This document shows positions 7,990-16,981 of a stretch of DNA of 64,000 nucleotides, piece after piece; position 1 is the stretch's first letter; each line of letters begins with the position of its first letter. The notes below the pieces were generated by a model that was not told where the DNA came from, made no database searches, and saw only the letters and a program-made list of their open reading frames with translations. Source of the DNA: an uncultured Erysipelotrichaceae bacterium (GTDB taxonomy: Bacteria; Bacillota_I; Bacilli_A; RF39; UBA660); NCBI GenBank assembly GCA_902764545.1, contig CACWWC010000003.1:79235-143234 (forward strand). Reading direction: 5' to 3'. Made by a program: the position numbers and the translations under genes.

Positions 7990-9266
7990 AAACAGTAGGT
8001 ATTCACACTTTAGGATGTAAAGTAAACACCTATGAATCTGAGTATATTATTAATGAATTACAAAAAAATGGTTATGAAGTTAAAGACTTTGAAGACATAT
8101 GTGATGTATATATTATAAACACTTGTACTGTTACGAATAATAGTGACAGTAAATCAAGAAAGATGATAAGACAAGCAATTAAAAGAAATCCCAAAGCATG
8201 CGTCGTTGCGATGGGGTGTTTTATTGCCTCACATATGGATTATAGAGAAAAAGGCTTAGATATTGTTTTAGCAAATAAAGATAAATCAAGAATAGTAGAA
8301 TTACTTGATGACTATTTTAAAACAAAAAAAGAAATAGTAGATTTATATGAAGAAAGATTGACAGACTTTGAAGACATGTATATTACAAATTTTCCCGGTA
8401 GAACAAGAGCATTTGTAAAAATTCAAGATGGATGTGATAATTTTTGTTCATATTGTATCATTCCATTTGTTAGAGGAAAATGCAGAAGTAAAGATCTAAA
8501 TACCGTTATTAGAGAAGTAAGTGACTTGGTAAATAATGGATATAAAGAAATTGTTTTAACAGGAATCCATACCGGAAGTTATGGGAAGGATCTGGATACT
8601 TCATTTGCAGAATTACTTGAAGAATTAGTGAAAATTAAGGGGCTAAAAAGATTAAGAATCTCATCGATAGAGACTACAGAATTAAACGATGATGTATTAA
8701 ATGTTCTAAAAAAGTCCGAAATAATAGTAAATCACTTGCATATACCTATACAAGCTGGAAGTAATGAAATATTAAAGGCAATGAATAGAAAATATGATTT
8801 AGATTTTTTTAAATCAAAAATCAGAGAAATTAGAAAAATTAGAAAAGATATATCAATCACAACAGATGTAATTGTTGGTTTTCCAGGAGAAACAGAAGAT
8901 TTATTTAAAGAAACAATTAAAACCTGTAAAGAAATAGGTTTTTCAAAATTACATGTATTTCCATATAGTGAGAGAAAGGGAACTAAAGCATCATATATGG
9001 ATAACAAACTTGACAATAAAACAAAAAAAGATTATGCAAGAAGATTGATCGAAACATCGAAAGAATTAGAAATAGATTACATGAAAAAATTTCTAAATAA
9101 AAAATTGGAGGTATTGATTGAGGATATAAAAGATGATTATTCCTATGGACATACAAGTAACTTTATGCATGTAAAAATAAAAGGAAAATATAGACATAAT
9201 GAATTTGTTAATGTAAGATTAAAAGAAATAGAATATCCATATATAATCGGAGAAATAGATGAATAA
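7986..9266 (+). CDS. mtaB: tRNA t6A37 methylthiotransferase
   Basis: A radical-SAM enzyme that adds a methylthio group to N6-threonylcarbamoyladenosine at position 37 of ANN-decoding tRNAs, using two 4Fe-4S clusters. The N-terminal UPF0004 domain starts KTVGIHTLGCKVN, with cluster cysteines C11, C47 and C78. The radical-SAM motif is DGCDNFCSYC (C150, C154, C157). A C-terminal TRAM domain follows. TLGCKVN rather than the MiaB or RimO variants marks it as MtaB. At 426 residues the length is normal for the family. It overlaps its upstream neighbour by four bases and the next gene by eight, so translation is coupled. Confidence 0.95.
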   Translation: MKTVGIHTLGCKVNTYESEYIINELQKNGYEVKDFEDICDVYIINTCTVTNNSDSKSRKMIRQAIKRNPKACVVAMGCFIASHMDYREKGLDIVLANKDKSRIVELLDDYFKTKKEIVDLYEERLTDFEDMYITNFPGRTRAFVKIQDGCDNFCSYCIIPFVRGKCRSKDLNTVIREVSDLVNNGYKEIVLTGIHTGSYGKDLDTSFAELLEELVKIKGLKRLRISSIETTELNDDVLNVLKKSEIIVNHLHIPIQAGSNEILKAMNRKYDLDFFKSKIREIRKIRKDISITTDVIVGFPGETEDLFKETIKTCKEIGFSKLHVFPYSERKGTKASYMDNKLDNKTKKDYARRLIETSKELEIDYMKKFLNKKLEVLIEDIKDDYSYGHTSNFMHVKIKGKYRHNEFVNVRLKEIEYPYIIGEIDE

Positions 9267-10644
9267 GGGATATTTTTATAATATAATTTTTCTAGCATTT
9301 GAAAATTTAATTAAATGTGAAAATAAATATGAAGTAGATATAGATACTCTATCAGATTATAGAAAAGTAATTACTAAAAGAATCAAAGATAATCTTGATT
9401 ATTGGTCAAAAAGGAAGTCTGACACTGTTAAGAATCTATTATTAGACTTTATAAAAATCAATGAAACTATGACCAAAGAAAAAGAAAAAGAAACGCTCTC
9501 TCTATTTTTAACAAAAAATCATAAGTTGTTTGGTAGGAAAGGAAATATTATTTATCTAAAAAAGAAAGTTCCATATGAAGATATTGCAGAGGTTAGATAT
9601 TTAACTAAAAATGAATCAATAAGAGATTTATTGAATTCAATATATAAAGAAGGTACATCTTTTGAAGCATATGAATCATTAAAAACTTTAAGTATTGTTA
9701 ATGACGTTAAAAAAATAATAGGTGTAGAGAAAGTCATTGAAGAAACATATATAAATCCTTTAGAGGAGACAAATACACTTAAAAGTGTTGGTAATTTCTA
9801 TGTAAGAGGGAAATTTTTAATCATTGCCACCAAACCATTGTACGTCATAGATGAATATTATAAAAATATTCAAGAATACTCTATGTCCGATAATCTAGAC
9901 ATATGTGCTGTAGATAAACTTCTTTCTGAAAAAGTTAAAAATAGTGAGCCTTTATATATTAATAACCCATATATCTATGATGAATTATCAAATATATTTC
10001 AAACGGCAATATTTTCGGATTCAGAACTACATTATAAATCACTAATATATTATTTCGATAATGTATGGGATTACGTATATAAAGATGACATGGAAGACGA
10101 GGAAGAATTAGATAGTTATCTGCCAGCAGGGGAAGAAGATACCTATGACTTTACCCAAGAAGAAAGAGATTCAGATAAAGTTAATTTATTTTTTTACATA
10201 AATTATTTCTTAAAATTAAATTATTATAATAAACAAAAAAAATCTACCGATATAGAAACTACCAGAAAAAGGCTTTTATATGCACTAAATCATTTTGATA
10301 GCAATCTAGATAACAACACTCATCTTCAAGAAAAGTATGAAGAACTAACTGAAGAATTATCATATTATGAAAGAGATGATTATAAAGATTTTTACATCAT
10401 GTCAATATTATTTCTTAAAGATATGTTTTATGGAAACATAGATGAATTATCCTTGAAAAAAGCAATCTTTATATCTTGTTATTACGATTTAACAGAAGAT
10501 CACAGAATAAAAAAGTTAATTGAGAATAACAAAAAAATAAATAAAAAAAATTATAAAAATATATATGATGCAGTAATGAATCGTAATTATGAAGCGCTCT
10601 CTATAGAAAATATAAATAAAATAAAGCAGAAGAAAAAGGAGTAA
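9259..10644 (+). CDS. Unrecognised 461-residue cytoplasmic protein
   Basis: I do not recognise this gene. It encodes a soluble, mostly helical, highly charged protein with no signal peptide. Notable pieces are a strand-rich centre near residues 185-205 (NFYVRGKFLIIATKPLYVID), an acidic run around residue 270-290 (DDMEDEEELDS) and a basic C-terminus (NKIKQKKKE). The start overlaps the mtaB stop by eight bases, and recD2 starts five bases after its end, so the three are one transcription unit. Tight conservation of this position between a tRNA-modifying enzyme and a DNA helicase would hint at nucleic-acid metabolism, but nothing in the sequence proves it. It could be restricted to this lineage. 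Confidence 0.6.
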   Translation: MNKGYFYNIIFLAFENLIKCENKYEVDIDTLSDYRKVITKRIKDNLDYWSKRKSDTVKNLLLDFIKINETMTKEKEKETLSLFLTKNHKLFGRKGNIIYLKKKVPYEDIAEVRYLTKNESIRDLLNSIYKEGTSFEAYESLKTLSIVNDVKKIIGVEKVIEETYINPLEETNTLKSVGNFYVRGKFLIIATKPLYVIDEYYKNIQEYSMSDNLDICAVDKLLSEKVKNSEPLYINNPYIYDELSNIFQTAIFSDSELHYKSLIYYFDNVWDYVYKDDMEDEEELDSYLPAGEEDTYDFTQEERDSDKVNLFFYINYFLKLNYYNKQKKSTDIETTRKRLLYALNHFDSNLDNNTHLQEKYEELTEELSYYERDDYKDFYIMSILFLKDMFYGNIDELSLKKAIFISCYYDLTEDHRIKKLIENNKKINKKNYKNIYDAVMNRNYEALSIENINKIKQKKKE

Positions 10645-10649
10645 TTTAT

Positions 10650-12839
10650 ATGATATATATAAAAGGTAATTATTCTAAAAGTATTTTTAAAAGTAACTCT
10701 GGATATCATATTGGTATTTTTAGGGTCAATGATACTAACGATGAAAAGATAAGTGAATATATTGGAAGAACAATTACTTTTACAGGATATTTTCATGAAT
10801 TAAATGATATTGATACATATATGTTTTATGGCAAACTAGTTAAGCATGAAAAATACGGAGAACAATTCCAAGTAGACAGTTATGAAAGATGTAGACCAGA
10901 AGAAAAAGATTCAATTGTTGACTTTTTAACATCAGGTTTATTTAAGGGAATTGGCGAAAAAAAAGCAAAACAAATTGTAGATGCATTAGGAAAGGACACT
11001 TTAACAGTAATACTAGAAAATCCTAATAACCTAATATTAATCCCAGGTATAACTAAAAAAAATATTGAAACATTACATACAAAACTTAAAGAATATGAAT
11101 CAAGCTATGAGACAATAATGTATTTAACTGACATGGGTTTTTCTACGAAGGATTCGATGATTATATATAACTATTATAAAACTAAAACAAAAGAAATAAT
11201 AGAAAATAACATATACACAGTAATAGATGATATATACGATCTTTATTTTAAGAAAATAGATACAATAGCTCTAAAAAATGGCATTAATAGAGATGACAAA
11301 AATAGAATAAAATCATCAATTATTTATATTATGGAAGAAGTTAGTAATACCATTGGACACAGCTTTTATTCATATGAAGAAATCGCAACATATCTTCCAA
11401 GAGTACTTGGTATTGAGATTCAAGAAGAAAAATATATAGAATGCCTAGATGAATTAGAAAAAGATATAAGAATTATACATAAAGAAGATAGATATTATTT
11501 AAAAGAAATGTATGAAGCAGAAACATTAATAGTAAAAAGATTTAGAAGACTAAACAGTAATAAAGAAATTATTGATAAAAAATTAGATAATAAAATAAAG
11601 GAACTAGAATCATTTTTTGATATAAAGTATAATTCAGATCAATTAGAAGCAATTAAAAAAAGTTATACAAGAGATTTCCTCATAATTACAGGTGGTCCAG
11701 GAACAGGAAAAACAACTATTATGAAAGGCATTGTAGAACTATATAGATTAATGAATAAATTGTCATACGAAAAATTAAATGAGAAAATAGCACTCTTAGC
11801 TCCCACAGGAAGAGCATCAAAAAGAATGAGCGAAGCAACATTAATGAATGCATCAACTATACATAGATTTTTAAAGTGGTCAAAAGAGACAAATAAATTT
11901 CAAGTAAATGAATACAACAAATCAAAGGTTGAATTTGTAATAATTGATGAATCAAGTATGATTGATACATATCTAATGGCAAGTTTGTTAAAAGGATTAT
12001 CAAGCAATTGCAAAATTGTAATAGTTGGAGATGATCATCAACTTCCTAGTGTAGGCCCAGGGCAAGTATTACATGATCTTATACATTCAAACCAATTAGA
12101 AGTAGTAGAATTAAAAGAGCTTTACAGGCAAGGAAAAGACTCAAATATTATCTCTTTAGCATATGACATTAGAAATAAAAAAATAAATGATGAAATCTTT
12201 AATATTGAAGATGACTTAACTTTTATAGAATGTGATGATGATATGGTAATTACTAATATATGTGAAATATCAAATACATATAAAGATATTTCATATAAAA
12301 AATTCCAAATATTAGCACCAATGTATAAAGGATTAAACGGAATTGATGCAATCAACAAAAGTGTTAGAGAAATATTTAATCCAAAGTCAACAGTCAAAAA
12401 AGAAAGCAAGCAAAGTGACGTAACATATAGAGAAGAAGATAAAGTAATTCAATTAACAAATATGCCAGACGATAATGTATATAATGGTGATATAGGTCTA
12501 ATTTATAGAATTTCAACATCTCCAAAGAAAGAAATGCAGATTGATTTTGATTCAAACATCGTAAAATATACACCAACCAACTATACTAATTTTCGCCAAG
12601 CATATGCAATTAGCATTCATAAAGCACAAGGATCAGAATTTGATATTGTAGTTATTCCTATAGTAAAAGGATATAATAAAATGTTATATCAAAAATTAAT
12701 ATATACAGCAGTAACAAGAGCAAAGAAAAAACTGTATCTGATAGGAGATATAAACGCCCTAAAAAAAGCTGCTCAAAACACTAATTCTGATATTCGTAAA
12801 ACAACAATAAAAGAATATTTAATTAATGGTATAATTTAA
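10650..12839 (+). CDS. recD2: RecD2-type ATP-dependent 5'-3' DNA helicase
   Basis: A superfamily 1B helicase acting in DNA repair and fork maintenance in bacteria, independent of RecBC. The N-terminal third has the RecD2-specific OB-like start and helix-hairpin-helix repeats (LFKGIGEKKAKQIV; LILIPGITKKNIE). The motor has Walker A GGPGTGKTT (348-356), LLAPTGRASKRM (motif Ia), VIIDESSMID (Walker B), GDDHQLPSVGPG (motif III), and SIHKAQGSEFD and YTAVTRAKKKL near the end (motifs V and VI). At 729 residues the length is usual. The start follows AAAGGAG. It is the last large gene of the operon that contains mtaB. Confidence is high. Confidence 0.94.
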   Translation: MIYIKGNYSKSIFKSNSGYHIGIFRVNDTNDEKISEYIGRTITFTGYFHELNDIDTYMFYGKLVKHEKYGEQFQVDSYERCRPEEKDSIVDFLTSGLFKGIGEKKAKQIVDALGKDTLTVILENPNNLILIPGITKKNIETLHTKLKEYESSYETIMYLTDMGFSTKDSMIIYNYYKTKTKEIIENNIYTVIDDIYDLYFKKIDTIALKNGINRDDKNRIKSSIIYIMEEVSNTIGHSFYSYEEIATYLPRVLGIEIQEEKYIECLDELEKDIRIIHKEDRYYLKEMYEAETLIVKRFRRLNSNKEIIDKKLDNKIKELESFFDIKYNSDQLEAIKKSYTRDFLIITGGPGTGKTTIMKGIVELYRLMNKLSYEKLNEKIALLAPTGRASKRMSEATLMNASTIHRFLKWSKETNKFQVNEYNKSKVEFVIIDESSMIDTYLMASLLKGLSSNCKIVIVGDDHQLPSVGPGQVLHDLIHSNQLEVVELKELYRQGKDSNIISLAYDIRNKKINDEIFNIEDDLTFIECDDDMVITNICEISNTYKDISYKKFQILAPMYKGLNGIDAINKSVREIFNPKSTVKKESKQSDVTYREEDKVIQLTNMPDDNVYNGDIGLIYRISTSPKKEMQIDFDSNIVKYTPTNYTNFRQAYAISIHKAQGSEFDIVVIPIVKGYNKMLYQKLIYTAVTRAKKKLYLIGDINALKKAAQNTNSDIRKTTIKEYLINGII

Positions 12840-12876
12840 ATGATATCTGAAGATAATAATATCAGAGGTGATCAAA

Positions 12877-13035
12877 ATGAAAATGAGCATGATGGAAACA
12901 GCCATGGTTGCAGGAGCAATGAGCATTTTAGGATATTGTTATATGAAGAAAAATCCTGAAATCATGAAAAAAGCAAAAAAAATGGCAAGTAAAACAACAA
13001 AGATGATATACAAAAAACTAGAATGTGAAGACTAA
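12877..13035 (+). CDS. 52-residue Met/Lys-rich small protein
   Basis: A short gene: ATG at 12877 follows AGAGGTG at good spacing, and TAA at 13033-13035 lies inside a strong terminator stem. The product begins MKMSMMETAMVAGAMSILGY; residues 7-22 form one short hydrophobic helix, and the rest is a basic amphipathic helix with nine methionines in all. It has no recognised family. The ribosome binding site, the following terminator and the position between recD2 and map support a real gene, either the last cistron of the mtaB operon or separately transcribed. A small membrane-associated peptide is the best description. Confidence 0.65.
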   Translation: MKMSMMETAMVAGAMSILGYCYMKKNPEIMKKAKKMASKTTKMIYKKLECED

Positions 13036-13053
13036 AATTAGTCTTCCTTTTTA
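13027..13053 (+). terminator. Intrinsic terminator after the small peptide gene
   Basis: A near-perfect stem GAAGACT / AGTCTTC with loop AAAATT is followed by CTTTTT. It overlaps the stop codon of the 52-residue gene. Confidence 0.85.
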
Positions 13054-13066
13054 TATGGTTTTTTTC

Positions 13067-13095
13067 TTGACTAAAATAAAAATGCATTATATAGT
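13067..13095 (+). promoter_or_regulatory. map promoter
   Basis: TTGACT (13067-13072), a 17-base spacer and TATAGT (13090-13095) form a good vegetative promoter. Confidence 0.75.
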
Positions 13096-13123
13096 GTAAT
13101 AGATGCAAAAAGAGGTGAAATAT

Positions 13124-13888
13124 ATGATAACGATAAAAAGTGAAAGAGAAATTGAACTAATGAGAAAAGCAGGTATGCTAGTATCTGAAATGCACCAATT
13201 TATTAAACCATATATTAAAGAGGGAATAACAACGAAGGAATTAGATAAGTTATGCGAAGACTTTATACTTAAAAATGATGCAGTACCAACGTGTAAAGGT
13301 TACGAAGGATATCCTGCAACGCTTTGCACAAGTATCAACGATAGAGTAGTCCACGGTATACCTGATAATACCAAATTAAAAAATGGAGATATAATAACAA
13401 TTGATGTTGTAATTGGATATCATGGATACCAAGGAGATGCTGCATGGACATATGCAGTAGGTGAGGTAGACGATAACAAAAAATACTTGATGAAGCATAC
13501 TGAAGAAGCACTATATAAAGGAATTAAAGAAGTAAAACCAGGAGCAAAAATCGGAGATATTTCATCGGCCGTTCAAAATTATGCTGAATCACATAACCTG
13601 GGAGTTGTACGTGAATTATGTGGTCATGGAATTGGAAGAGAAATGCATGAAGATCCAGAAGTACCAAATTTTGGAATTCCAAATACAGGTCCAAGATTAA
13701 AGCCAGGAATGGTAATATGCATAGAACCAATGTTAACATTTGGACACAGAGATGTTGCATTATTAGACGATGACTGGACAGTAATAACTCAAGATGGAAG
13801 TGATGCCGCTCACTATGAACATACAATATTAGTAACAGAAGATGGATATGAAATTTTAACACCTCGCTTAGATAAAGAAGATATTTAA
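13124..13888 (+). CDS. map: Methionine aminopeptidase, type I
   Basis: It removes the initiator methionine from nascent proteins using two metal ions. At 254 residues it is the compact type I form without an N-terminal extension. Metal ligands are visible: the DVVIGYHGYQGDAA region (D94, D105), the histidine in ELCGHGIGREMHEDP, glutamate in CIEPMLTFG and glutamate in HYEHTILVTEDG. VVHGIP carries the substrate-side histidine H78. The start is the ATG at 13124, eight bases after AGAGGTG; a frame from 13103 would include that site. It has its own promoter and terminator and so is monocistronic. Confidence 0.96.
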   Translation: MITIKSEREIELMRKAGMLVSEMHQFIKPYIKEGITTKELDKLCEDFILKNDAVPTCKGYEGYPATLCTSINDRVVHGIPDNTKLKNGDIITIDVVIGYHGYQGDAAWTYAVGEVDDNKKYLMKHTEEALYKGIKEVKPGAKIGDISSAVQNYAESHNLGVVRELCGHGIGREMHEDPEVPNFGIPNTGPRLKPGMVICIEPMLTFGHRDVALLDDDWTVITQDGSDAAHYEHTILVTEDGYEILTPRLDKEDI

Positions 13889-13917
13889 CGTAAAATGAAA
13901 ATATTTTACGTTTTTTT
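13888..13917 (+). terminator. map terminator
   Basis: The stem ACGTAAAAT / ATTTTACGT is followed by seven Ts. Confidence 0.85.
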
Positions 13918-13964
13918 GTTTGAAAAAAAGAATAAAAGTTATAATATTATTATAGGTGATTAAG

Positions 13965-15413
13965 ATGAAAAAAAGTGTAGTCTTTCTAATAAATGGTTTA
14001 GGAATAGAAAAATCAGGAAGTTATAGTATAGCGATTGATCAAATAATGCCTAATTTTTCAAAAATGAAAGAAACATCGTTTTATACATCAGCTGTAACCT
14101 CATCACTAGAATATAAAGGAGCATATCAAAGATTTTTTCTAGGTAACACATACAAGCTAGAATTAGATTATATAAAAAATAATTTAATTAATGAATCATT
14201 ACCAAATAATGAAACATATAAGAAATTTAAGGAAAGCGCAACAATACCAAATACTAAAGTTCATTTTTTTGTTGAACCCACTAATAACAAAGTTGTAGAA
14301 GAAATAAATGATATCATAAATACTATAGCATTAACAAACGATAAAAAAGTATATCTTCATTTATTATTATCACAACAAACAACAAATGAGTATGATGATT
14401 TAATATCAATAATAAATTATATAAAATTTCATCTAAACAACCATATAACTGTAGGATTTATTATAGGAAAAGAGTCTATATCTGATAATATTACTAAAGA
14501 AGAATTAGACTATACAAAAAAATTGCTATTTATGTGTTCTTCAGAAAGATGGTCTGAAACAGACAAAAAATTATTAAACTTAAAAGAACAAAACATAAGA
14601 CCATGTGAAGTAAAAGGATTTTGTACTAATAATGATTGTTATATATCAAACAATGATACTATAGTCTTTTTCAATACAAGAAGAGACAATTATGACAATT
14701 TTATAACATCAATTTTAAATAATTCAAAAGAGATGTATAAAGATACACCAAATTTATATTTATATTCACTAGTTTCATTATTTTCAAAATATGCAATACC
14801 ATCATTTATTGATAATATAAAATATGACAATAATTTATCAGAAATATTAAGTAGAAACAACAAAAAAGCACTAATTGTTAGTGATGATAAAAATATAAAG
14901 CTAGTCAACTTTTATGCAAACGGCCTTAATTCAATTAATAATCCAAATATATCGTTTGTACGTAAAGATGATAATTTGTATAACAAAGAATATATAAATA
15001 ATTTAATTAATAATACTATTTATGATTTATTTATATTTGATTATCATATGGATACATCATCAACAGTGAATCATATGAAAGAAGAATTATCAAAAATAGA
15101 TACCATTTTAGGAAATATAATTGCTGCATGTGTAAACAAAAATTCTCTTATCATAACATCACTTTATGGACTAAAAAAAGAGCTACCTATTGCAGATTAT
15201 AATACTGAAAAAGTAATTATCAATTACGAGATGCAAATACCAATTTTTTTATTTGATTATACATATCCAAGAAGTAAATATGATTTATTTCCTGGGGAAA
15301 CAGATGACATATTATCAACTGCCTTAAAATGTATTATAAATGCTCCAAATATAAATACACTGTTAAGACCAAAAACCATTGTTGGAAGTGTCTTTAAGTC
15401 ATTTATTAGATAA
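13965..15413 (+). CDS. Degenerate cofactor-independent phosphoglycerate mutase-like protein
   Basis: A 482-residue protein whose layout follows the alkaline-phosphatase-superfamily enzyme iPGM, with the catalytic residues lost. The opening SVVFLINGLGI aligns with the family's VILDGWGI but has N for the metal-binding D. The segment that should hold the nucleophile serine (GNSEVGH) reads SLEYKGAYQRFFLGN. TIVFFNTRRDNYDNF matches FFNFRxDR. FIFDYHMDTSSTVNH replaces the NxDxVGHTG metal site, and IITSLYGLKKE replaces ITADHGNAE, losing D and H. So it probably keeps the fold but not the chemistry. The start is the ATG at 13965 after ATAGGTGAT. It has its own terminator. Alternatives are a regulatory or sugar-binding pseudoenzyme, or a highly diverged phosphotransferase. 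Confidence 0.6.
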   Translation: MKKSVVFLINGLGIEKSGSYSIAIDQIMPNFSKMKETSFYTSAVTSSLEYKGAYQRFFLGNTYKLELDYIKNNLINESLPNNETYKKFKESATIPNTKVHFFVEPTNNKVVEEINDIINTIALTNDKKVYLHLLLSQQTTNEYDDLISIINYIKFHLNNHITVGFIIGKESISDNITKEELDYTKKLLFMCSSERWSETDKKLLNLKEQNIRPCEVKGFCTNNDCYISNNDTIVFFNTRRDNYDNFITSILNNSKEMYKDTPNLYLYSLVSLFSKYAIPSFIDNIKYDNNLSEILSRNNKKALIVSDDKNIKLVNFYANGLNSINNPNISFVRKDDNLYNKEYINNLINNTIYDLFIFDYHMDTSSTVNHMKEELSKIDTILGNIIAACVNKNSLIITSLYGLKKELPIADYNTEKVIINYEMQIPIFLFDYTYPRSKYDLFPGETDDILSTALKCIINAPNINTLLRPKTIVGSVFKSFIR

Positions 15414-15436
15414 AACACATATTTTATGTGTTTTTA
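15412..15436 (+). terminator. Intrinsic terminator
   Basis: The arms AACACATA and TATGTGTT are followed by TTTATTTA, directly after the stop codon. Confidence 0.75.
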
Positions 15437-15472
15437 TTTAACAAATATTTAGATTGAACAAATTCAAATTAA

Positions 15473-15501
15473 TTGACAATCAAGTAAATGAGTTATATAT
15501 T
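15473..15501 (+). promoter_or_regulatory. Strong consensus promoter
   Basis: A perfect TTGACA (15473-15478), a 17-base spacer and TATATT (15496-15501) precede the 15554 gene by about 50 bases. Confidence 0.8.
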
Positions 15502-15553
15502 TTAAATAGATATATAAGGAAGTATGAAGTAATCACTAGGTAGGAGAAGTAAA

Positions 15554-16135
15554 ATGAAAAATAAAAGAAGCATTGCAAATATGACAACATCAATAATAAA
15601 TTCTGTATTAGTATTAGCATTTACTCCCATTTTAATTGTTTTTGCAGCTCTTAAATCAAATATTTTAGGAGTAGTATTTATATCAATATCATATCCTCTA
15701 TTATTTATACACTTTATTTTAAAAAGTATTTATTACCCACAGACAAGCCATGTACCAAGAAATATTCTAAGTTTAATATCTGATATCATGTTAAATATAT
15801 TCATCTGTTTAATTACAATATATAATATTTTGAATATAGACTCAAATATTAAATGGTTTTTACTTGGAGTTATATGCTTTCTAACCATAATATCGATTGT
15901 TATAGAGTTTGCAAATAATCTATTAATACACAAAATAATAGTATCAATAACAGTAATGATAGTACTATATACAATATTAATTATTTATCCATTTAATATA
16001 GTCACTTATATGGGAGTAATATCAATAGTATTATATTATATAATTACTATAACATCAGATACAAAAAACAATTATCTTAACACAATCGAAATAATTCCAC
16101 TGCTTTTATTTAGTTTGTTTTTACTATTTATATGA
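15554..16135 (+). CDS. Small multi-pass membrane protein, unknown
   Basis: Unrecognised, 193 residues, almost entirely hydrophobic with about six membrane segments (roughly residues 15-35, 38-58, 72-92, 100-120, 125-145, 150-165 and the C-terminus). The loops are short and no catalytic motif is visible. TAGGAGAAG precedes the ATG, and a consensus promoter lies 50 bases upstream. The -10 element of the uppP promoter overlaps its stop codon, so the two genes are adjacent but probably can be expressed separately. Nothing supports a specific function. Confidence 0.6.
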   Translation: MKNKRSIANMTTSIINSVLVLAFTPILIVFAALKSNILGVVFISISYPLLFIHFILKSIYYPQTSHVPRNILSLISDIMLNIFICLITIYNILNIDSNIKWFLLGVICFLTIISIVIEFANNLLIHKIIVSITVMIVLYTILIIYPFNIVTYMGVISIVLYYIITITSDTKNNYLNTIEIIPLLLFSLFLLFI

Positions 16136-16141
16136 TATAAT
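16133..16141 (+). promoter_or_regulatory. uppP extended -10 promoter
   Basis: TGATATAAT (TATAAT at 16136-16141) spans the stop codon of the preceding gene, 20 bases before the uppP start. The -35 is weak. Confidence 0.55.
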
Positions 16142-16161
16142 CAAAATAGGAGAGTGAGTTC

Positions 16162-16968
16162 ATGGAAATAATAAAATATATATTATTAGGATTATTACAA
16201 GGTTTTACAGAGCCATTACCAATATCAAGTAGTGGACATATATTTATTTTTAAATCAATATTTAATACAGCACTTTTTGAAGATTTAAATTTTGAAATAT
16301 TTTTAAATTTTGCATCATTTATTTCTATAATATTTATTTTTAGGAAAGATATAAAAAAATTAATTGAAGGTTTTATTAATAATATTAAGTATAGTGGTCG
16401 CAAGGGTAAAGAAGAATTTGATTATTGTATAAAAATATTAATAGGAACTATTCCGGTTGGGATTGTTGGAATACTAACAAAAGATATAATTGAACAGGTT
16501 TTATCTAAAAATGTTTTTTTAGTTGGATTTGGTTTCTTAATAACAGCACTATCTCTGATATTAGTTATAAATTGCAATGGTAAGAAAAAAGATAATGAGA
16601 TAACATATAAAGATGCGTTAATCATCGGTATATTTCAAGCTATCTCATTAGTTCCAGGCATTTCCAGAAGTGGTTTAACGCTTGTAGGGAGTCTCTTGTG
16701 CGGGCTAGATAGAAAAACATCTTTAAAATATACATTCATGCTATATTTTCCAGTAAGTATTGCCTCAATGTTAGTGGGCATTAAAGAATTTATCTCTACA
16801 TTTGAATTATCAATGATAATCTATTACATTGTAGGAATGGTATCAGCAGGAATACTAACATATATTTCATATAATTGGTTAACAAAGATAGTAGAAAAAG
16901 GAAAACTTTGGAAGTTTTCAATATACTTATTTGCAGTAGCAATATTTACAATAATGTTTTTTATATAA
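16162..16968 (+). CDS. uppP: Undecaprenyl-diphosphatase
   Basis: An integral membrane phosphatase that recycles undecaprenyl pyrophosphate to the monophosphate carrier used for cell-wall synthesis; it also confers bacitracin tolerance. At 268 residues it is of normal length. The two family signatures are present: GFTEPLPISSSGH near residues 14-27, with the catalytic glutamate and serine/histidine, and PGISRSGLT near 163-171 with the phosphate-binding arginine. Eight or so membrane segments fill the remainder. AGGAGAGTGAG precedes the ATG. The next gene begins 13 bases later and is probably co-transcribed. Confidence 0.95.
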   Translation: MEIIKYILLGLLQGFTEPLPISSSGHIFIFKSIFNTALFEDLNFEIFLNFASFISIIFIFRKDIKKLIEGFINNIKYSGRKGKEEFDYCIKILIGTIPVGIVGILTKDIIEQVLSKNVFLVGFGFLITALSLILVINCNGKKKDNEITYKDALIIGIFQAISLVPGISRSGLTLVGSLLCGLDRKTSLKYTFMLYFPVSIASMLVGIKEFISTFELSMIIYYIVGMVSAGILTYISYNWLTKIVEKGKLWKFSIYLFAVAIFTIMFFI

Positions 16969-16981
16969 ATAGGGGGGAAAT

